From Paenibacillus uliginis N3/975 (GTDB taxonomy: Bacteria > Bacillota > Bacilli > Paenibacillales > Paenibacillaceae), in assembly GCF_900177425.1 (NCBI RefSeq), contig NZ_LT840184.1, forward strand, positions 5,479,189 through 5,543,188: a DNA stretch of 64,000 nucleotides. Reading direction: 5' to 3'. Below, one piece after another: positions 35,038 through 43,924 of this stretch. A program made the translations under genes and the position numbers. Below the pieces are notes generated by a model. That model was not told the DNA's origin. It did not search any database and saw only the letters and a list, made by a program, of their open reading frames with translations. The first letter of the stretch is position 1. Every line of letters starts with the position of its first letter.

Positions 35038-35214
35038 ATAGAGCCGGACTGTTATTTGGAATACGGTACGATCCTCCGTCATGCAGCGCTTGTATCGACT
35101 GTTCTCCATCTCTTCCCACTGCTGGACAAATACAGTTATCCTATCTATGATGGAATTGCTGAAAAGGGCTTACCCTTTAGACTATTCGATATTTGGTGGT
35201 GCAATGAAGCATGA
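35038..35214 (+). pseudogene. Unrecognised 3' gene remnant overlapping the AraC start
   Basis: A 58-codon open stretch after a TAG at 35035, with no ATG and no ribosome site, ending TGA at 35212-35214. It reads LEYGTILRHAALVSTVLHL and later GLPFRLFDIWWCNEA, protein-like in composition. Its stop overlaps the AraC ATG as ATGA. It may be the 3' end of a lost gene once coupled to the regulator. Family not recognised. Confidence 0.35.
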
Positions 35215-36020
35215 AGTTTTTTTATCAGAACTGGCAATTCGACAGTGAGCTGCCGATGACGATTTTTTCAACTAACAATATCAGATATCATGCCCACTGC
35301 CATCCAGAAGTAGAGCTCATTTATGTGGTGTCGGGGTCGCTGTTCGTCGGCGTGAACGAAGATAAACGGCTGGTTTCCGGAGGACAGTTTGTCGTTTGCG
35401 GGAGTAATGACATTCATTACTACGAAAATAGCGGAACCGATTCAAACGTTATCATTCTTATTTTCAAACCAGACCTGCTGGGGGCATTACGTGTCTGGCC
35501 CAGTGAATTCCAGTTCTCCTCCCCCTACCTGACCGACAGCCAGAAAACACAGCCTCTAGGAGATCTCATGATTTCAATCCTGGAGGAAAGCACGAAAGCT
35601 AAGCCCGGTTCAGGGTTGATCATCAGGGGAATGATCCTTCAGTTGTGCGGCTCTCTGCAAAGATGCATTCCTTCACTTCCGAAGGACAAAGAACCTCATG
35701 AGCAAAGAGCCCGGATGCAGAAGATCCTTTCTTACATAGAAGGAAATTGCTGTTCAGAAATAACGCTGGACTCGATTTCCCGGCATTTTAACATGGATCC
35801 CCATCATTTTAGCCGGACGTTTAAATCGACGCTCGGGATCAGCTTCAAAACCTACTTGAATACCGTAAGAATCTCTTTAACGGAAATCCAACTGGAAACC
35901 ACGGATGCCAGCATTACAGATATTGCGCTTGATTGCGGATTTACAAGCATCCGGACGTTCAACCGGGTGTATAAGTCGTTGAAGGGGCGAACACCCTCCG
36001 ATCTGCGCAAGGGAGATTAA
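35211..36020 (+). CDS. AraC-family regulator with cupin sensor domain
   Basis: 269 residues. A cupin-type N-terminal domain with HAHCHPEVELIYVVSGSL (about 24-41) binds a small ligand, followed by an AraC DNA-binding domain from about 170 (ITLDSISRHFNMDPHHFSRTFK; TDIALDCGFTSIRTFNRVYK). These regulate sugar genes. No target is adjacent on the plus strand; the nearest is the ribose operon, which already has RbsR. Ribosome site before the ATG is weak, compatible with coupling to the upstream remnant. Confidence 0.85.
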   Translation: MKFFYQNWQFDSELPMTIFSTNNIRYHAHCHPEVELIYVVSGSLFVGVNEDKRLVSGGQFVVCGSNDIHYYENSGTDSNVIILIFKPDLLGALRVWPSEFQFSSPYLTDSQKTQPLGDLMISILEESTKAKPGSGLIIRGMILQLCGSLQRCIPSLPKDKEPHEQRARMQKILSYIEGNCCSEITLDSISRHFNMDPHHFSRTFKSTLGISFKTYLNTVRISLTEIQLETTDASITDIALDCGFTSIRTFNRVYKSLKGRTPSDLRKGD

Positions 36021-36160
36021 CATCGGTAGTAAGTTAAAGCCATTCTTCGGCTCAACACAAAAATTAGTTTCTGAAGACTAACATCAATATGGATTAGTCG
36101 TTTACGCAAATTCGTGACTTTAGTCGTGAGTGGTTTTAAATAAACAGGCGATACATTGGG

Positions 36161-36338
36161 CGGACTCACGTTCCGTTATATGGAGCAATTTCGTCTATCA
36201 GAGTGAGGTATCGGACTGAAAGGCCGTTATTTGCGCCTATTCAAGCGGAATCGGTATGTTTTGGGGAAATAACGAACTCTCAGTCCGGAACGATTGCAAA
36301 ACTCGTCGACTTTGGGAAAATAGCGGAATGTCAGTCCG
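36161..36338. repeat. Four copies of a 21 bp motif, two direct and two inverted
   Basis: The motif CGGACTGANNNNCCGTTATTT occurs on the plus strand at 36161-36181 and 36212-36232 and on the minus strand at 36287-36267 and 36338-36318, with 3-5 mismatches between copies. The inward-facing arrangement allows long stem-loops. It fills the gap between the AraC gene and the ribose operon terminator. No coding frame is supported. Confidence 0.6.
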
Positions 36339-36345
36339 CCAAAAA

Positions 36346-36380
36346 AGCCTGCTCTCCCCATTAAACCGGGAAAGCAGGCT
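36346..36380 (-). terminator. Terminator of the ribose operon
   Basis: AGCCTGCT(C/T)TCCC arms at 36346-36359 and 36368-36380 with six T residues on the minus strand, 29 bp past the rbsB stop. Confidence 0.8.
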
Positions 36381-36408
36381 GCTTTCATTCGTTTTCGTTT
36401 ATCAGCTG

Positions 36409-37326
36409 CTATTCTTTTATTACCAACTTCAACGGTGCAGGAATTGTTTTCTCAACCGCTTTGCCCTGCTGCACATCTTTAGCTGCCTGGACAGCTAGTT
36501 GTCCGATCAACTCAGGCTGCTGTGCAATTGTTGCAGTCAGCTTGCCAGCCTTGATCGAGTTAAGCGCATCATCATTACCATCAAAACCGATGACCATGAT
36601 GTCTTTACCGGAGCTTTGGATCGCCTCTATAGCACCCAGAGCCATTTCATCGTTATGGGCAAAGACTGCCTTCACATCCGGATTACCTTGCAGCAGATTT
36701 TCCATAACATTAAGGCCTTTGGTTCGGTCAAAATCTGCAGACTGCTTGGCTACCACTTTCAGTTTTTGGTCAGCTACGTCGTGGAATCCCTTGCCCCGCT
36801 CCCGGGTTGCGGAAGCGCCCGGTACACCTTCCAGCTCAATAACCTTTGTACCTTCACCAAGCTGTTCCACCATATATTCCGCTGCCATTTGACCGCCCTT
36901 GATGTTGTCTGAAGCGACCAGAGCTTCCACATCGCCTTGCTCAGCCGAACGGTCCAGCGTAATAACCGGGATGCCCAGACTGTTTGCTGTTTGCACCACC
37001 GTAGAAATTGCAGAAGAATCTGTAGGGTTTATCAACAGTGCATTTACACCCTGCTGGATCAGGTCGTCCACGTCATTACTCTGCTTGGCAGAGTCGTTTT
37101 GCGCGTCGACTACGACAACTTCTATGCCCTGCTTGGCAGCTTCAGCTACTACGCCGTCTTTTAGCGATACGAAGAACGGATTATTAAGCGTAGAAATCGA
37201 AAGCCCAATTTTCATATCTTTCACATCACCACTCGCTTTAGGCTTAGCCCACTCGGGCGGCTCTAACGAACATCCAGTCATGAAGATCAGCATCAATGAT
37301 ACAAGGAACAAAGTAGTTTTTTTCAT
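36409..37326 (-). CDS. rbsB: Ribose ABC transporter substrate-binding lipoprotein
   Basis: 305 residues. A lipobox MTGC near residue 19, then the periplasmic-binding-protein 1 fold: IGLSISTLNNPFFVSLKDGV, DAQNDSAKQSNDVDDLI, and LDRSAEQGDVEALVASDN with the Asp/Arg residues that grip ribose. Last gene of rbsRKDACB. Confidence 0.93.
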   Translation of the reverse strand: MKKTTLFLVSLMLIFMTGCSLEPPEWAKPKASGDVKDMKIGLSISTLNNPFFVSLKDGVVAEAAKQGIEVVVVDAQNDSAKQSNDVDDLIQQGVNALLINPTDSSAISTVVQTANSLGIPVITLDRSAEQGDVEALVASDNIKGGQMAAEYMVEQLGEGTKVIELEGVPGASATRERGKGFHDVADQKLKVVAKQSADFDRTKGLNVMENLLQGNPDVKAVFAHNDEMALGAIEAIQSSGKDIMVIGFDGNDDALNSIKAGKLTATIAQQPELIGQLAVQAAKDVQQGKAVEKTIPAPLKLVIKE

Positions 37327-37341
37327 CGTTAGTTCTCCCCC

Positions 37342-38310
37342 TTAAGCCGATTTTTTCCGGTCGAGCAGGACGGCAATCGCAATCACGATACCTTTGACGA
37401 CCATCTGATAGAAGGAATTGACACCCAGCAGGTTCAATCCATTATTCAGCGTTCCGATAATAAGCACACCGATCAATGTACCAACGATCCGTCCTCGTCC
37501 GCCCGACAGGCTCGTTCCGCCCAATACTACCGCTGCGATAGCATCCAGTTCATAGGAAGTACCTGCTGTCGGCTGTGCGGAATTCAGACGGGAAGTCAGA
37601 ATCGCGCCTGCGAGAGCGGACAACATGCCTGCTAGGGAGTAAATCATAATTTTTACGCGAGGCACTTTGATACCAGATACAAGCGAAGCTTTCTCGTTAC
37701 CACCAATCGCATAGGTTTTGCGGCCAAACGAAGTTTTATGCAAGATAACCCACAGTACGGCAAACGTAATGATCATCGTAACTGCCGGTACTGGAATGCC
37801 AAACAGATAACCGCGTCCGAACAGCTGGAATACCAGACTATCGCCGAGACCTGTGATCGGGTTACCATTCGTATAAACGAGTGTAAGTCCTCTGAAAATC
37901 GTCATCGTTGCCAATGTTGCAATAAAAGGAGCCATCTTCCCCTTCGTGATCATAAGACCGTTGATCATACCCATCACACCGCCGAGCGCACAGCCAATAA
38001 TAATCGCGAGAATCGGGTCGAACCCGGCCACCATCATATTGGCAACAAATGCACTGGACAGCGCCAATATAGATCCGACCGACAAATCAATGCCTCCTGT
38101 CAGGATAACAAACGTCATACCGAAAGCAATCAGGGCATTAATGGATACCTGACGAAGCAGATTCAGGATATTAAGCGGTTCCAAAAAGCTCGGATTCAGA
38201 ACGGAGACAATAACAATGAGTATGATCAGTCCAAGCAGTGGACCGAGCTTTTGCGTCATGTTAGAGACCTTGAAACCTTTTCCTGCCTTAGCATCATTTA
38301 TTGTTGTCAT
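37342..38310 (-). CDS. rbsC: Ribose ABC transporter permease
   Basis: 322 residues with about eight to ten spans. GGIDLSVGSILALSS (about 71-85) and LDAIAAVVLGGTSLSGGRGR (about 244-263) are the conserved motifs of ribose/galactose-type permeases. It starts 1 bp after the rbsA stop. Confidence 0.94.
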   Translation of the reverse strand: MTTINDAKAGKGFKVSNMTQKLGPLLGLIILIVIVSVLNPSFLEPLNILNLLRQVSINALIAFGMTFVILTGGIDLSVGSILALSSAFVANMMVAGFDPILAIIIGCALGGVMGMINGLMITKGKMAPFIATLATMTIFRGLTLVYTNGNPITGLGDSLVFQLFGRGYLFGIPVPAVTMIITFAVLWVILHKTSFGRKTYAIGGNEKASLVSGIKVPRVKIMIYSLAGMLSALAGAILTSRLNSAQPTAGTSYELDAIAAVVLGGTSLSGGRGRIVGTLIGVLIIGTLNNGLNLLGVNSFYQMVVKGIVIAIAVLLDRKKSA

Positions 38311-38311
38311 G

Positions 38312-39793
38312 TTACTGTCCTCCTGTAGCTAAAGTCATGATATGTTCCTGTGTCGCATGTTCGCGGTCCAATTCACCGGTAATCTTGCCCTCGTGAACGA
38401 CAAGAATGCGATCGCTCATGCCGAGCACTTCAGGCAGCTCCGAGGAGACCATAATGATCGCCACGCCGCGTTCCGTCAGCTCATTCATCAGCTGATAAAT
38501 TTCCCTCTTCGCCCCGACGTCCACACCGCGTGTTGGCTCATCCAGAATGAGGACGCTTGGGCCAATGCCAATCCATTTAGCGATAACAACCTTCTGCTGG
38601 TTGCCGCCCGACAGATTACGTGCGGCCGTCTCCGACGTATGCATCTTGATCTGCAGCCGTTTCGTTAGCGTATCAACAAATTCCTGTTCCTTCTTCCCGG
38701 AGATAAACCCTTTAGAAGAAAAGCTGAACAAGTTGGTCAAAGCCATATTTTCACGTACTGAGAAATCCAGTACCAATCCTTCATCTTTACGGTCTTCCGT
38801 AATAAATCCAATGCCATGCTTAACGGCATCATCGGGTTTCTTGATGGCAACCTTTTTGCCCCGAACCCATACCTCGCCGCTGTCCAGCGGGTCAAGGCCA
38901 AAGATCGCTCTCATCATTTCTGTGCGTCCTGCACCCATCAGTCCGGATATACCGACGATTTCTCCCGCGTGAACGGAAAAGCTTACGTCCTTAAATCGAT
39001 CTTTACCGGAGATATTCTTCACTTCGAGCACGACGTCTCCGATATTCGGATGACGCGCCGGATAACGTTCGGTGAGCTCCCGTCCGACCATTTTCTTGAC
39101 GACTTCATCAAAGTTCGTCTCTGAAATCGCTTTCGTATCCACCGTTTTACCGTCCCGCATGACCGTAATCCGGTCGCAGATAGCAAAGATTTCTTCCATC
39201 CGGTGTGAGATATACACGATAGATACGCCTTCTCTTTTCAATGAAGTGATCACTTCAAACAGCTTCTGAATTTCACGCTCGGTCAAAGCAGCCGTCGGCT
39301 CGTCCATAATAATAACTTTAGCGTCTGTCATCAGTGCCTTGGCGATTTCAATCATCTGCTTCTGGCCGACGGAACATTCCCCCGCCTCCTGCACCAGCGG
39401 GATCGTAACAGACAGTTTATTGAACTGTTCCTTCGCTAACGCTTTCATCTGTTTCATGTTGAGGAATCCGAATTTCGATGTCATTTCCTTGCCGATAAAC
39501 AAGTTGTCCAGAACGGTCATCTCTGGCCAAATGTTCAGCTCCTGGTGGATAAAAGCAACGCCTCTCTCTTCCGCTTCCTTCGGACTTCCGAAATACGTTT
39601 CCTGCCCATCGATAACAATCGTTCCCTCATCCCGGTTGTGAAGGCCGGTCAATATATTCATCAGTGTCGACTTTCCTGCGCCGTTCTCACCCATTAATGC
39701 ATGAACTTCTCCTTCACGGAGATCAAAATCCACGCCTGTCAAAACACGGTTCGTACCAAAGGATTTATGAATGTTTTTCATCTCGATGTTCAT
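38312..39793 (-). CDS. rbsA: Ribose ABC transporter ATP-binding protein (double ATPase)
   Basis: 493 residues with two ATPase halves. The first has Walker A GENGAGKST (about 35-43), signature CSVGQKQM and Walker B VIIMDEPTAAL. The second has the degenerate Walker A GLMGAGRTE, signature LSGGNQQKV and Walker B VLILDEPTRGVDVG. This asymmetry is normal for RbsA/MglA. Confidence 0.95.
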   Translation of the reverse strand: MNIEMKNIHKSFGTNRVLTGVDFDLREGEVHALMGENGAGKSTLMNILTGLHNRDEGTIVIDGQETYFGSPKEAEERGVAFIHQELNIWPEMTVLDNLFIGKEMTSKFGFLNMKQMKALAKEQFNKLSVTIPLVQEAGECSVGQKQMIEIAKALMTDAKVIIMDEPTAALTEREIQKLFEVITSLKREGVSIVYISHRMEEIFAICDRITVMRDGKTVDTKAISETNFDEVVKKMVGRELTERYPARHPNIGDVVLEVKNISGKDRFKDVSFSVHAGEIVGISGLMGAGRTEMMRAIFGLDPLDSGEVWVRGKKVAIKKPDDAVKHGIGFITEDRKDEGLVLDFSVRENMALTNLFSFSSKGFISGKKEQEFVDTLTKRLQIKMHTSETAARNLSGGNQQKVVIAKWIGIGPSVLILDEPTRGVDVGAKREIYQLMNELTERGVAIIMVSSELPEVLGMSDRILVVHEGKITGELDREHATQEHIMTLATGGQ

Positions 39794-39809
39794 TATGCTT
39801 TCCTCCTTT

Positions 39810-40208
39810 TCAGCCGAAATTGACGCCTGCCTGCAAGATGCAATTCGCGTACGGCTTTGCTTCTCCCGTACGGATCACAGCCTTGGCATTTCGAGTTAGC
39901 TCCTTGAACTGCTCATGTGAGCAAGCTTCTATCGTACAATCTTTAAACTGATCATTTATATATTGCAGTGTTTCCATATTTTCCGCTTTGATTTCTTCCG
40001 CAATAATTACTTTCTCTATAACCATATCCTCAGCAATCGCATCAACCACATCACGGAAGCTTGGCTGTCCTAACGTTAGCGCAAGGTCAATCTTCAGAAC
40101 CCCTGGAGGGATCGGAAGGCCAACGTCTCCAACAACGATCGTATCGGTATGTCCCAGATCCGCCAGTACTTTTGCGATGTGACTGTTTAGCATGCCACTC
40201 TTTTTCAT
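39810..40208 (-). CDS. rbsD: D-ribose pyranase
   Basis: The true start is ATG at 40208 (MKKSGMLNSHIAKVLADLGH) with GGGAG nine bases upstream; 132 residues, the standard size. An eight-codon upstream extension lies in the rbsK 3' end. H20 in ADLGHTD and the VGDVGLPIPPG stretch line the active site. It interconverts pyranose and furanose ribose for RbsK. Confidence 0.94.
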   Translation of the reverse strand: MKKSGMLNSHIAKVLADLGHTDTIVVGDVGLPIPPGVLKIDLALTLGQPSFRDVVDAIAEDMVIEKVIIAEEIKAENMETLQYINDQFKDCTIEACSHEQFKELTRNAKAVIRTGEAKPYANCILQAGVNFG

Positions 40209-40209
40209 A

Positions 40210-41091
40210 TTAAAGACTCCCTTCAACTTCACTGCGTGTCGGCATACCGCCCTGTGCTCCGAATTTCATGACGGACAAGGAAGCTGCCCGGTTGGCAAAT
40301 TTCAAGCTGTTCTGCAGACTCATTCCTTCTGCTAGTGCCACAGCAAATGCTCCGTTGAATGTATCTCCTGCTCCAGTTGTATCTACTGCTTCAACTTTAT
40401 ATCCTGGCACCAAAACTTCCTGTGTCCCATCGAAATACCGAACCCCATTCTTCCCTTCGGTTACGAACAGCTTGTTCGGATACCGACGCAGCACCTCACC
40501 CAGCTGCTCGTCTCCAAATAGAATGGCTGCTTCATGTTCATTTGGCGTAATGTAAGCAGCCTTCTCAACCACCACCTGGGGTACTGGACGGGCAGGTGCG
40601 GGATTCAGCATGAGCGGAACGTTATATTTCGCACATAGTTCACTGACATGAATGACCGTCTCCTCCGGAATTTCTTGTTGAATCAGAACGATATCCGATG
40701 CCTTGATGACATCTACTGCTCGGTCCACATACGCCGGTGTGACCCGGTCATTGGCCGCTTTGACAACAACAATACTGTTATCCCCTTCAGCCAAAACGAT
40801 ATGGGCTGTTCCCGTTTCCATACCTGTAACCGGTTCCACATTGTCTGTAATAACACCGTTCGACTTATAATTGCTCAGGAGCAATTGCCCGAAATGATCA
40901 TCACCGACACACCCGATCATTGAAACCTCTGCGCCAAGTCTGGCAGCAGCGACTGCCTGATTGGCGCCTTTACCTCCGGGAACCGTCTTAAAACTCTCAC
41001 CGAGCACCGTTTCTCCTGCTCCCGGACGTTTCGATGTAGTTACTACCAAATCCATCGCAGTGCTTCCTACTACCGTTATTTTAGCCATCAT
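40210..41091 (-). CDS. rbsK: Ribokinase
   Basis: 293 residues of the PfkB/ribokinase family: VPGGKGANQAVAAARLGAEV (about 38-57) near the N-terminus and the catalytic VDTTGAGDTFNGAFAVAL (about 236-253) with the base Asp. It phosphorylates ribose at O5. The start overlaps rbsR by 11 bp. Confidence 0.95.
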   Translation of the reverse strand: MMAKITVVGSTAMDLVVTTSKRPGAGETVLGESFKTVPGGKGANQAVAAARLGAEVSMIGCVGDDHFGQLLLSNYKSNGVITDNVEPVTGMETGTAHIVLAEGDNSIVVVKAANDRVTPAYVDRAVDVIKASDIVLIQQEIPEETVIHVSELCAKYNVPLMLNPAPARPVPQVVVEKAAYITPNEHEAAILFGDEQLGEVLRRYPNKLFVTEGKNGVRYFDGTQEVLVPGYKVEAVDTTGAGDTFNGAFAVALAEGMSLQNSLKFANRAASLSVMKFGAQGGMPTRSEVEGSL

Positions 41092-42070
41092 GATCCACCT
41101 TTCTCGTTGTCTGACGTTCTATAAATTTCACGGAATATTGTATACTGTTACGCTCTACATGATGTCCTTCAATCAATTGAATGAGCAAATCTGCTGCTTC
41201 CCGGCCCATTTCATAAGCGGGCTGATGAATCGTAGAAAGAGATGGAGCAAGCAGCTTGCTTAATGGAATATCGTCAAAACCGATGATCTGCACATCTTCC
41301 GGCACCCTTTTCCCCAACCGATGCGCTTCCTGCAGCACAGCGGATGCAACCATATCATTACTCGCTATAATGCCGTCGGTGTCCGGGTACTTGTAAAACA
41401 ATTCCTTGGCCCAATCTTCTGCTTCGGTTAAAGAAAAGGATGTCGTCAGGAGCACCTCATAGGGAATGTTCAGCTCTTGAAGAATCTCGACCGCTCCTTC
41501 AAAACGGTCTATAGCGGGCCGTACATGTGCCGGACCTTGCAGTACGGTAATCTGCTTGCTGCCGCGCCGAACCATCTCCCGGGCGGCTATTCTTCCACCT
41601 TCCCGACCATCTGCGTAAACGGATGGGCGGTCATTGGAGGTTCTGTCCAAAAATACAACTGGAATGTTCAGTCCTGCGTAAATGTCTGCATCGGGATCAT
41701 TTGTGGATGAAATCACACCGACAACATTGTTCTGAATAAAGGTCTGGATGTAATCCATTTCCTTTTGCCGGCTCTCATCACTGTTTCCGAAGATCAATCG
41801 GTAATCATTCTCCTGCATCTGGTCTTCAACACCACGGGCCAGCTGTGGAAAATATGGATTCGTAATGTCCGGAAGCAATAATCCGATCAATTTCGATTTT
41901 CTTTTATATAAGGAACGAGCTACTTCATTCGGTGTGTAATTCAGCTGGCGAATCGCATCTTCAACTTTTCGGCGGGTGTCTTCATGGACATAACCATTTT
42001 GATTCAAAACCCTTGAAACTGTTGCAACAGAAACACCCGCTGTCATTGCCACTTCTTTAATTGTCGCCAT
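41081..42070 (-). CDS. rbsR: LacI-family repressor of the ribose operon
   Basis: 329 residues. LacI helix-turn-helix ATIKEVAMTAGVSVATVSRV with the VLNQNGYV hinge region, then a ribose-type sensor domain. GAGGTG precedes the ATG. It is the first gene of the operon and lies just behind the palindromic operator at 42091-42104, so it controls its own operon. Confidence 0.93.
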   Translation of the reverse strand: MATIKEVAMTAGVSVATVSRVLNQNGYVHEDTRRKVEDAIRQLNYTPNEVARSLYKRKSKLIGLLLPDITNPYFPQLARGVEDQMQENDYRLIFGNSDESRQKEMDYIQTFIQNNVVGVISSTNDPDADIYAGLNIPVVFLDRTSNDRPSVYADGREGGRIAAREMVRRGSKQITVLQGPAHVRPAIDRFEGAVEILQELNIPYEVLLTTSFSLTEAEDWAKELFYKYPDTDGIIASNDMVASAVLQEAHRLGKRVPEDVQIIGFDDIPLSKLLAPSLSTIHQPAYEMGREAADLLIQLIEGHHVERNSIQYSVKFIERQTTRKVDHDG

Positions 42071-42090
42071 CTCAATTCACCTCATTCATG

Positions 42091-42138
42091 TGTAACCGGT
42101 TACAGGTATACCATAACATATCATTTTTATGTCTGCAA
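42091..42138 (-). promoter_or_regulatory. rbs promoter with LacI/cre-type operator
   Basis: TTGCAG (42138-42133), 17 bp, TATGGT (42115-42110). The perfect palindrome TGTAACCGGTTACA at 42091-42104 lies over the first transcribed bases. It suits RbsR and also resembles a CcpA cre site. Confidence 0.75.
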
Positions 42139-42217
42139 GCGTTTTTATGATGGAAATTGGAGGGATACTGTCACGATCGCTGGCTGCATCAATGATCAAA
42201 CATAGGTGATAAGTAAT

Positions 42218-42234
42218 GTTGTATGTAATACAAC
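42218..42234. promoter_or_regulatory. Operator-like palindrome left of the IS element
   Basis: GTTGTAT-GTA-ATACAAC, a perfect 7-3-7 inverted repeat about 80 bp upstream of the rbs -35. It resembles two palindromes on the far side of the IS (43654-43736). Confidence 0.45.
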
Positions 42235-42322
42235 ACTACATGAGCAGAATATCTATATCTACTGATATTCGGTCAGGCCCCCGAATATTGGACACTTTGT
42301 AAAGGAACTTGTAGTGAACGCA

Positions 42323-43258
42323 CTATACCGCGATTTTAAACGCGTTCACTTCATTTTTCTTAAGTTTTTCAGCGAATTCGACAGGCGAGTACCCATACAA
42401 GCTCATATGGATTCTTCGATTATTGTAGAAGTCCATGAATCGGTCCAGCACCATAAATGCTTCTTGAAAGTCCGTAAAAATATGGCGCTTAAAACACTCC
42501 CGTTCTAAGATGCTGTGAAACGACTCAATGAACGCGTTCTTGTTTGGGCTGCGATTCGGTGTACGTTCATGAATAATAAATTCTTTGTGTGTCTCGAAGA
42601 ACTTTCCAAATTTGTGACTCTTAAACTGAGGGCCATTATCCGTTCGGATTACTAACTCTTTCTCTTGAGAGAAGATATTTCGTTTGATTAATGCTTTATA
42701 AAGCGTATCAACAAGACTTTTTGTAAGGCACTCCTTGCCGCGATACTGCCCCACTACGTTGCGGTCGTATACATCGATAATACTTGCCGTATAGAAGTAA
42801 CGCTGTAGGCCAGCAATATAGCCGTATTTAACGTCCATCTGCCACAACTGGTTCGGACCGGTTACTTCCATATTGTTAGCTAGACGGCGTGGATAGGCCG
42901 CTTTCTGCTCTTTAGGTTTGCCTAGAATATCGAGTTCTTTACAAAGTCGGTATACCTTTTTCTTGTTGATCTTAATAGCGTGCCGTCTACGTAACACAAG
43001 AGTGATTTTTCGATATCCGTAAGCAGATTCTTCACCTTCAAGAAGTTTTAAGATTATCTGTTTAATTCGTCCATCACTTACTTTTTTGCCGTTAAACGTG
43101 ACGGAATAACCTGGCTTTGGGCGCCCAGATTTATTTGATTGTTTTGAATTGGTAGTGGTCTTACGTTGATAATAGTAAGTAGACCGAGGCACATTACACA
43201 GCTTCAGGATCTTGCTTACCGGATAACCTTTTAGGATCCATTGCCGGGCCACTTCCAT
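42323..43258 (-). CDS. IS3-family transposase OrfB (DDE integrase)
   Basis: 311 residues. The rve catalytic core has the three acids in place: D in LWQMDVKYG, D in VIRTDNGPQF, and E in RSPNKNAFIESFHS. An HTH_21-type segment precedes it (GEESAYGYRKITLVLRRRH). In the intact element OrfB is normally made as an OrfAB fusion by -1 frameshifting. Confidence 0.92.
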   Translation of the reverse strand: MEVARQWILKGYPVSKILKLCNVPRSTYYYQRKTTTNSKQSNKSGRPKPGYSVTFNGKKVSDGRIKQIILKLLEGEESAYGYRKITLVLRRRHAIKINKKKVYRLCKELDILGKPKEQKAAYPRRLANNMEVTGPNQLWQMDVKYGYIAGLQRYFYTASIIDVYDRNVVGQYRGKECLTKSLVDTLYKALIKRNIFSQEKELVIRTDNGPQFKSHKFGKFFETHKEFIIHERTPNRSPNKNAFIESFHSILERECFKRHIFTDFQEAFMVLDRFMDFYNNRRIHMSLYGYSPVEFAEKLKKNEVNAFKIAV

Positions 43259-43575
43259 TGGATGTGTGGATGAGTTTTTTTTACAAGGTCTCGGAGGATG
43301 GCTATCTCCAGTTCTTTTTCCCCAATTAACTTGGTGGCTTGTTCATACTTTTCTTTCCAATCACCTGTAGTTTGAGGTTGAACTTCAAGTCTGTCCATGT
43401 TCTTCTTTCTACTCATCGTCATCTCCACCTCATCTCGATATTGTTTAACCCATTTATATAATGAGTAAGGGGAGAGGCCATGTTTTCGTGCTGTTAGTGC
43501 TACATTCCCCCGTTCAAGTGCTTCTTCGACGACCTGTATCCGCAGCTCGTCGAACTTACTATGTTGTACTCTCAT
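43231..43575 (-). CDS. IS3-family transposase OrfA
   Basis: From the ATG at 43575 (MRVQHSKFDELRIQVVEEAL), about 114 residues; an 18-codon upstream extension runs towards the IS end. Helix-turn-helix of the transposase_8 type (ALTARKHGLSPYSLYKWVKQ) then a leucine-zipper-like stretch. It overlaps orfB by 28 bp. The eight A residues on its coding strand (complement 43275-43282) are a likely frameshift site. Confidence 0.85.
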   Translation of the reverse strand: MRVQHSKFDELRIQVVEEALERGNVALTARKHGLSPYSLYKWVKQYRDEVEMTMSRKKNMDRLEVQPQTTGDWKEKYEQATKLIGEKELEIAILRDLVKKTHPHIQWKWPGNGS

Positions 43576-43653
43576 AGTGACTGCCTCCAGATAAATTAAT
43601 TGTATATTATTTATTCTGAAAGTGTCCAAGTTGATTAGGGGGCTTTATAGATA

Positions 43654-43736
43654 TTGTTGTAGATTATACAACAACCCCTTCTGGAAAGAGGTAAATAAAC
43701 GATTTCCGATTCCTATTGTTGTACTGCATGCAACAA
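43654..43736. promoter_or_regulatory. Two operator-like palindromes right of the IS element
   Basis: TTGTTGTA-N5-TACAACAA at 43654-43674 (perfect) and TTGTTGTA-N5-TGCAACAA at 43716-43736 (one mismatch), 62 bp apart. Similar to 42218-42234 on the other side of the IS. No gene start is near, so their target was probably separated by the insertion or lost. Confidence 0.5.
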
Positions 43737-43866
43737 TCCTCCCTTCGCCTCTACATCTTGGAATATGGTTGCACTTTATACAATATTCACTGAATTTTAC
43801 TGGATTATATGAGTAGTCACATTGCTACAAATATTTAAAGTCATAAATTTTGTTATCCCCCCAAAA

Positions 43867-43910
43867 AAAGAACGATAAAACGCTGATAGATCAACATTTT
43901 ATCGTTCTTT
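43867..43910 (-). terminator. Terminator of the GH13/debranching unit
   Basis: A perfect 14 bp stem AAAGAACGATAAAA (43867-43880) with 43897-43910, followed by seven T residues on the minus strand; 15 bp past the stop. Confidence 0.85.
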
Positions 43911-43924
43911 ATAAGGAATCAAAC

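Larger units (their letters stand above)
42298..43629 (-). mobile_element. IS3-family insertion sequence, apparently intact
   Basis: Perfect 11 bp inverted ends TTGGACACTTT (42298-42308) and AAAGTGTCCAA (43619-43629) enclose two overlapping frames, orfA and orfB, with an A8 slippery run between them. Length about 1.33 kb, standard for IS3. No clear target duplication was found. It lies in the distal upstream region of the ribose operon. Confidence 0.88.
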
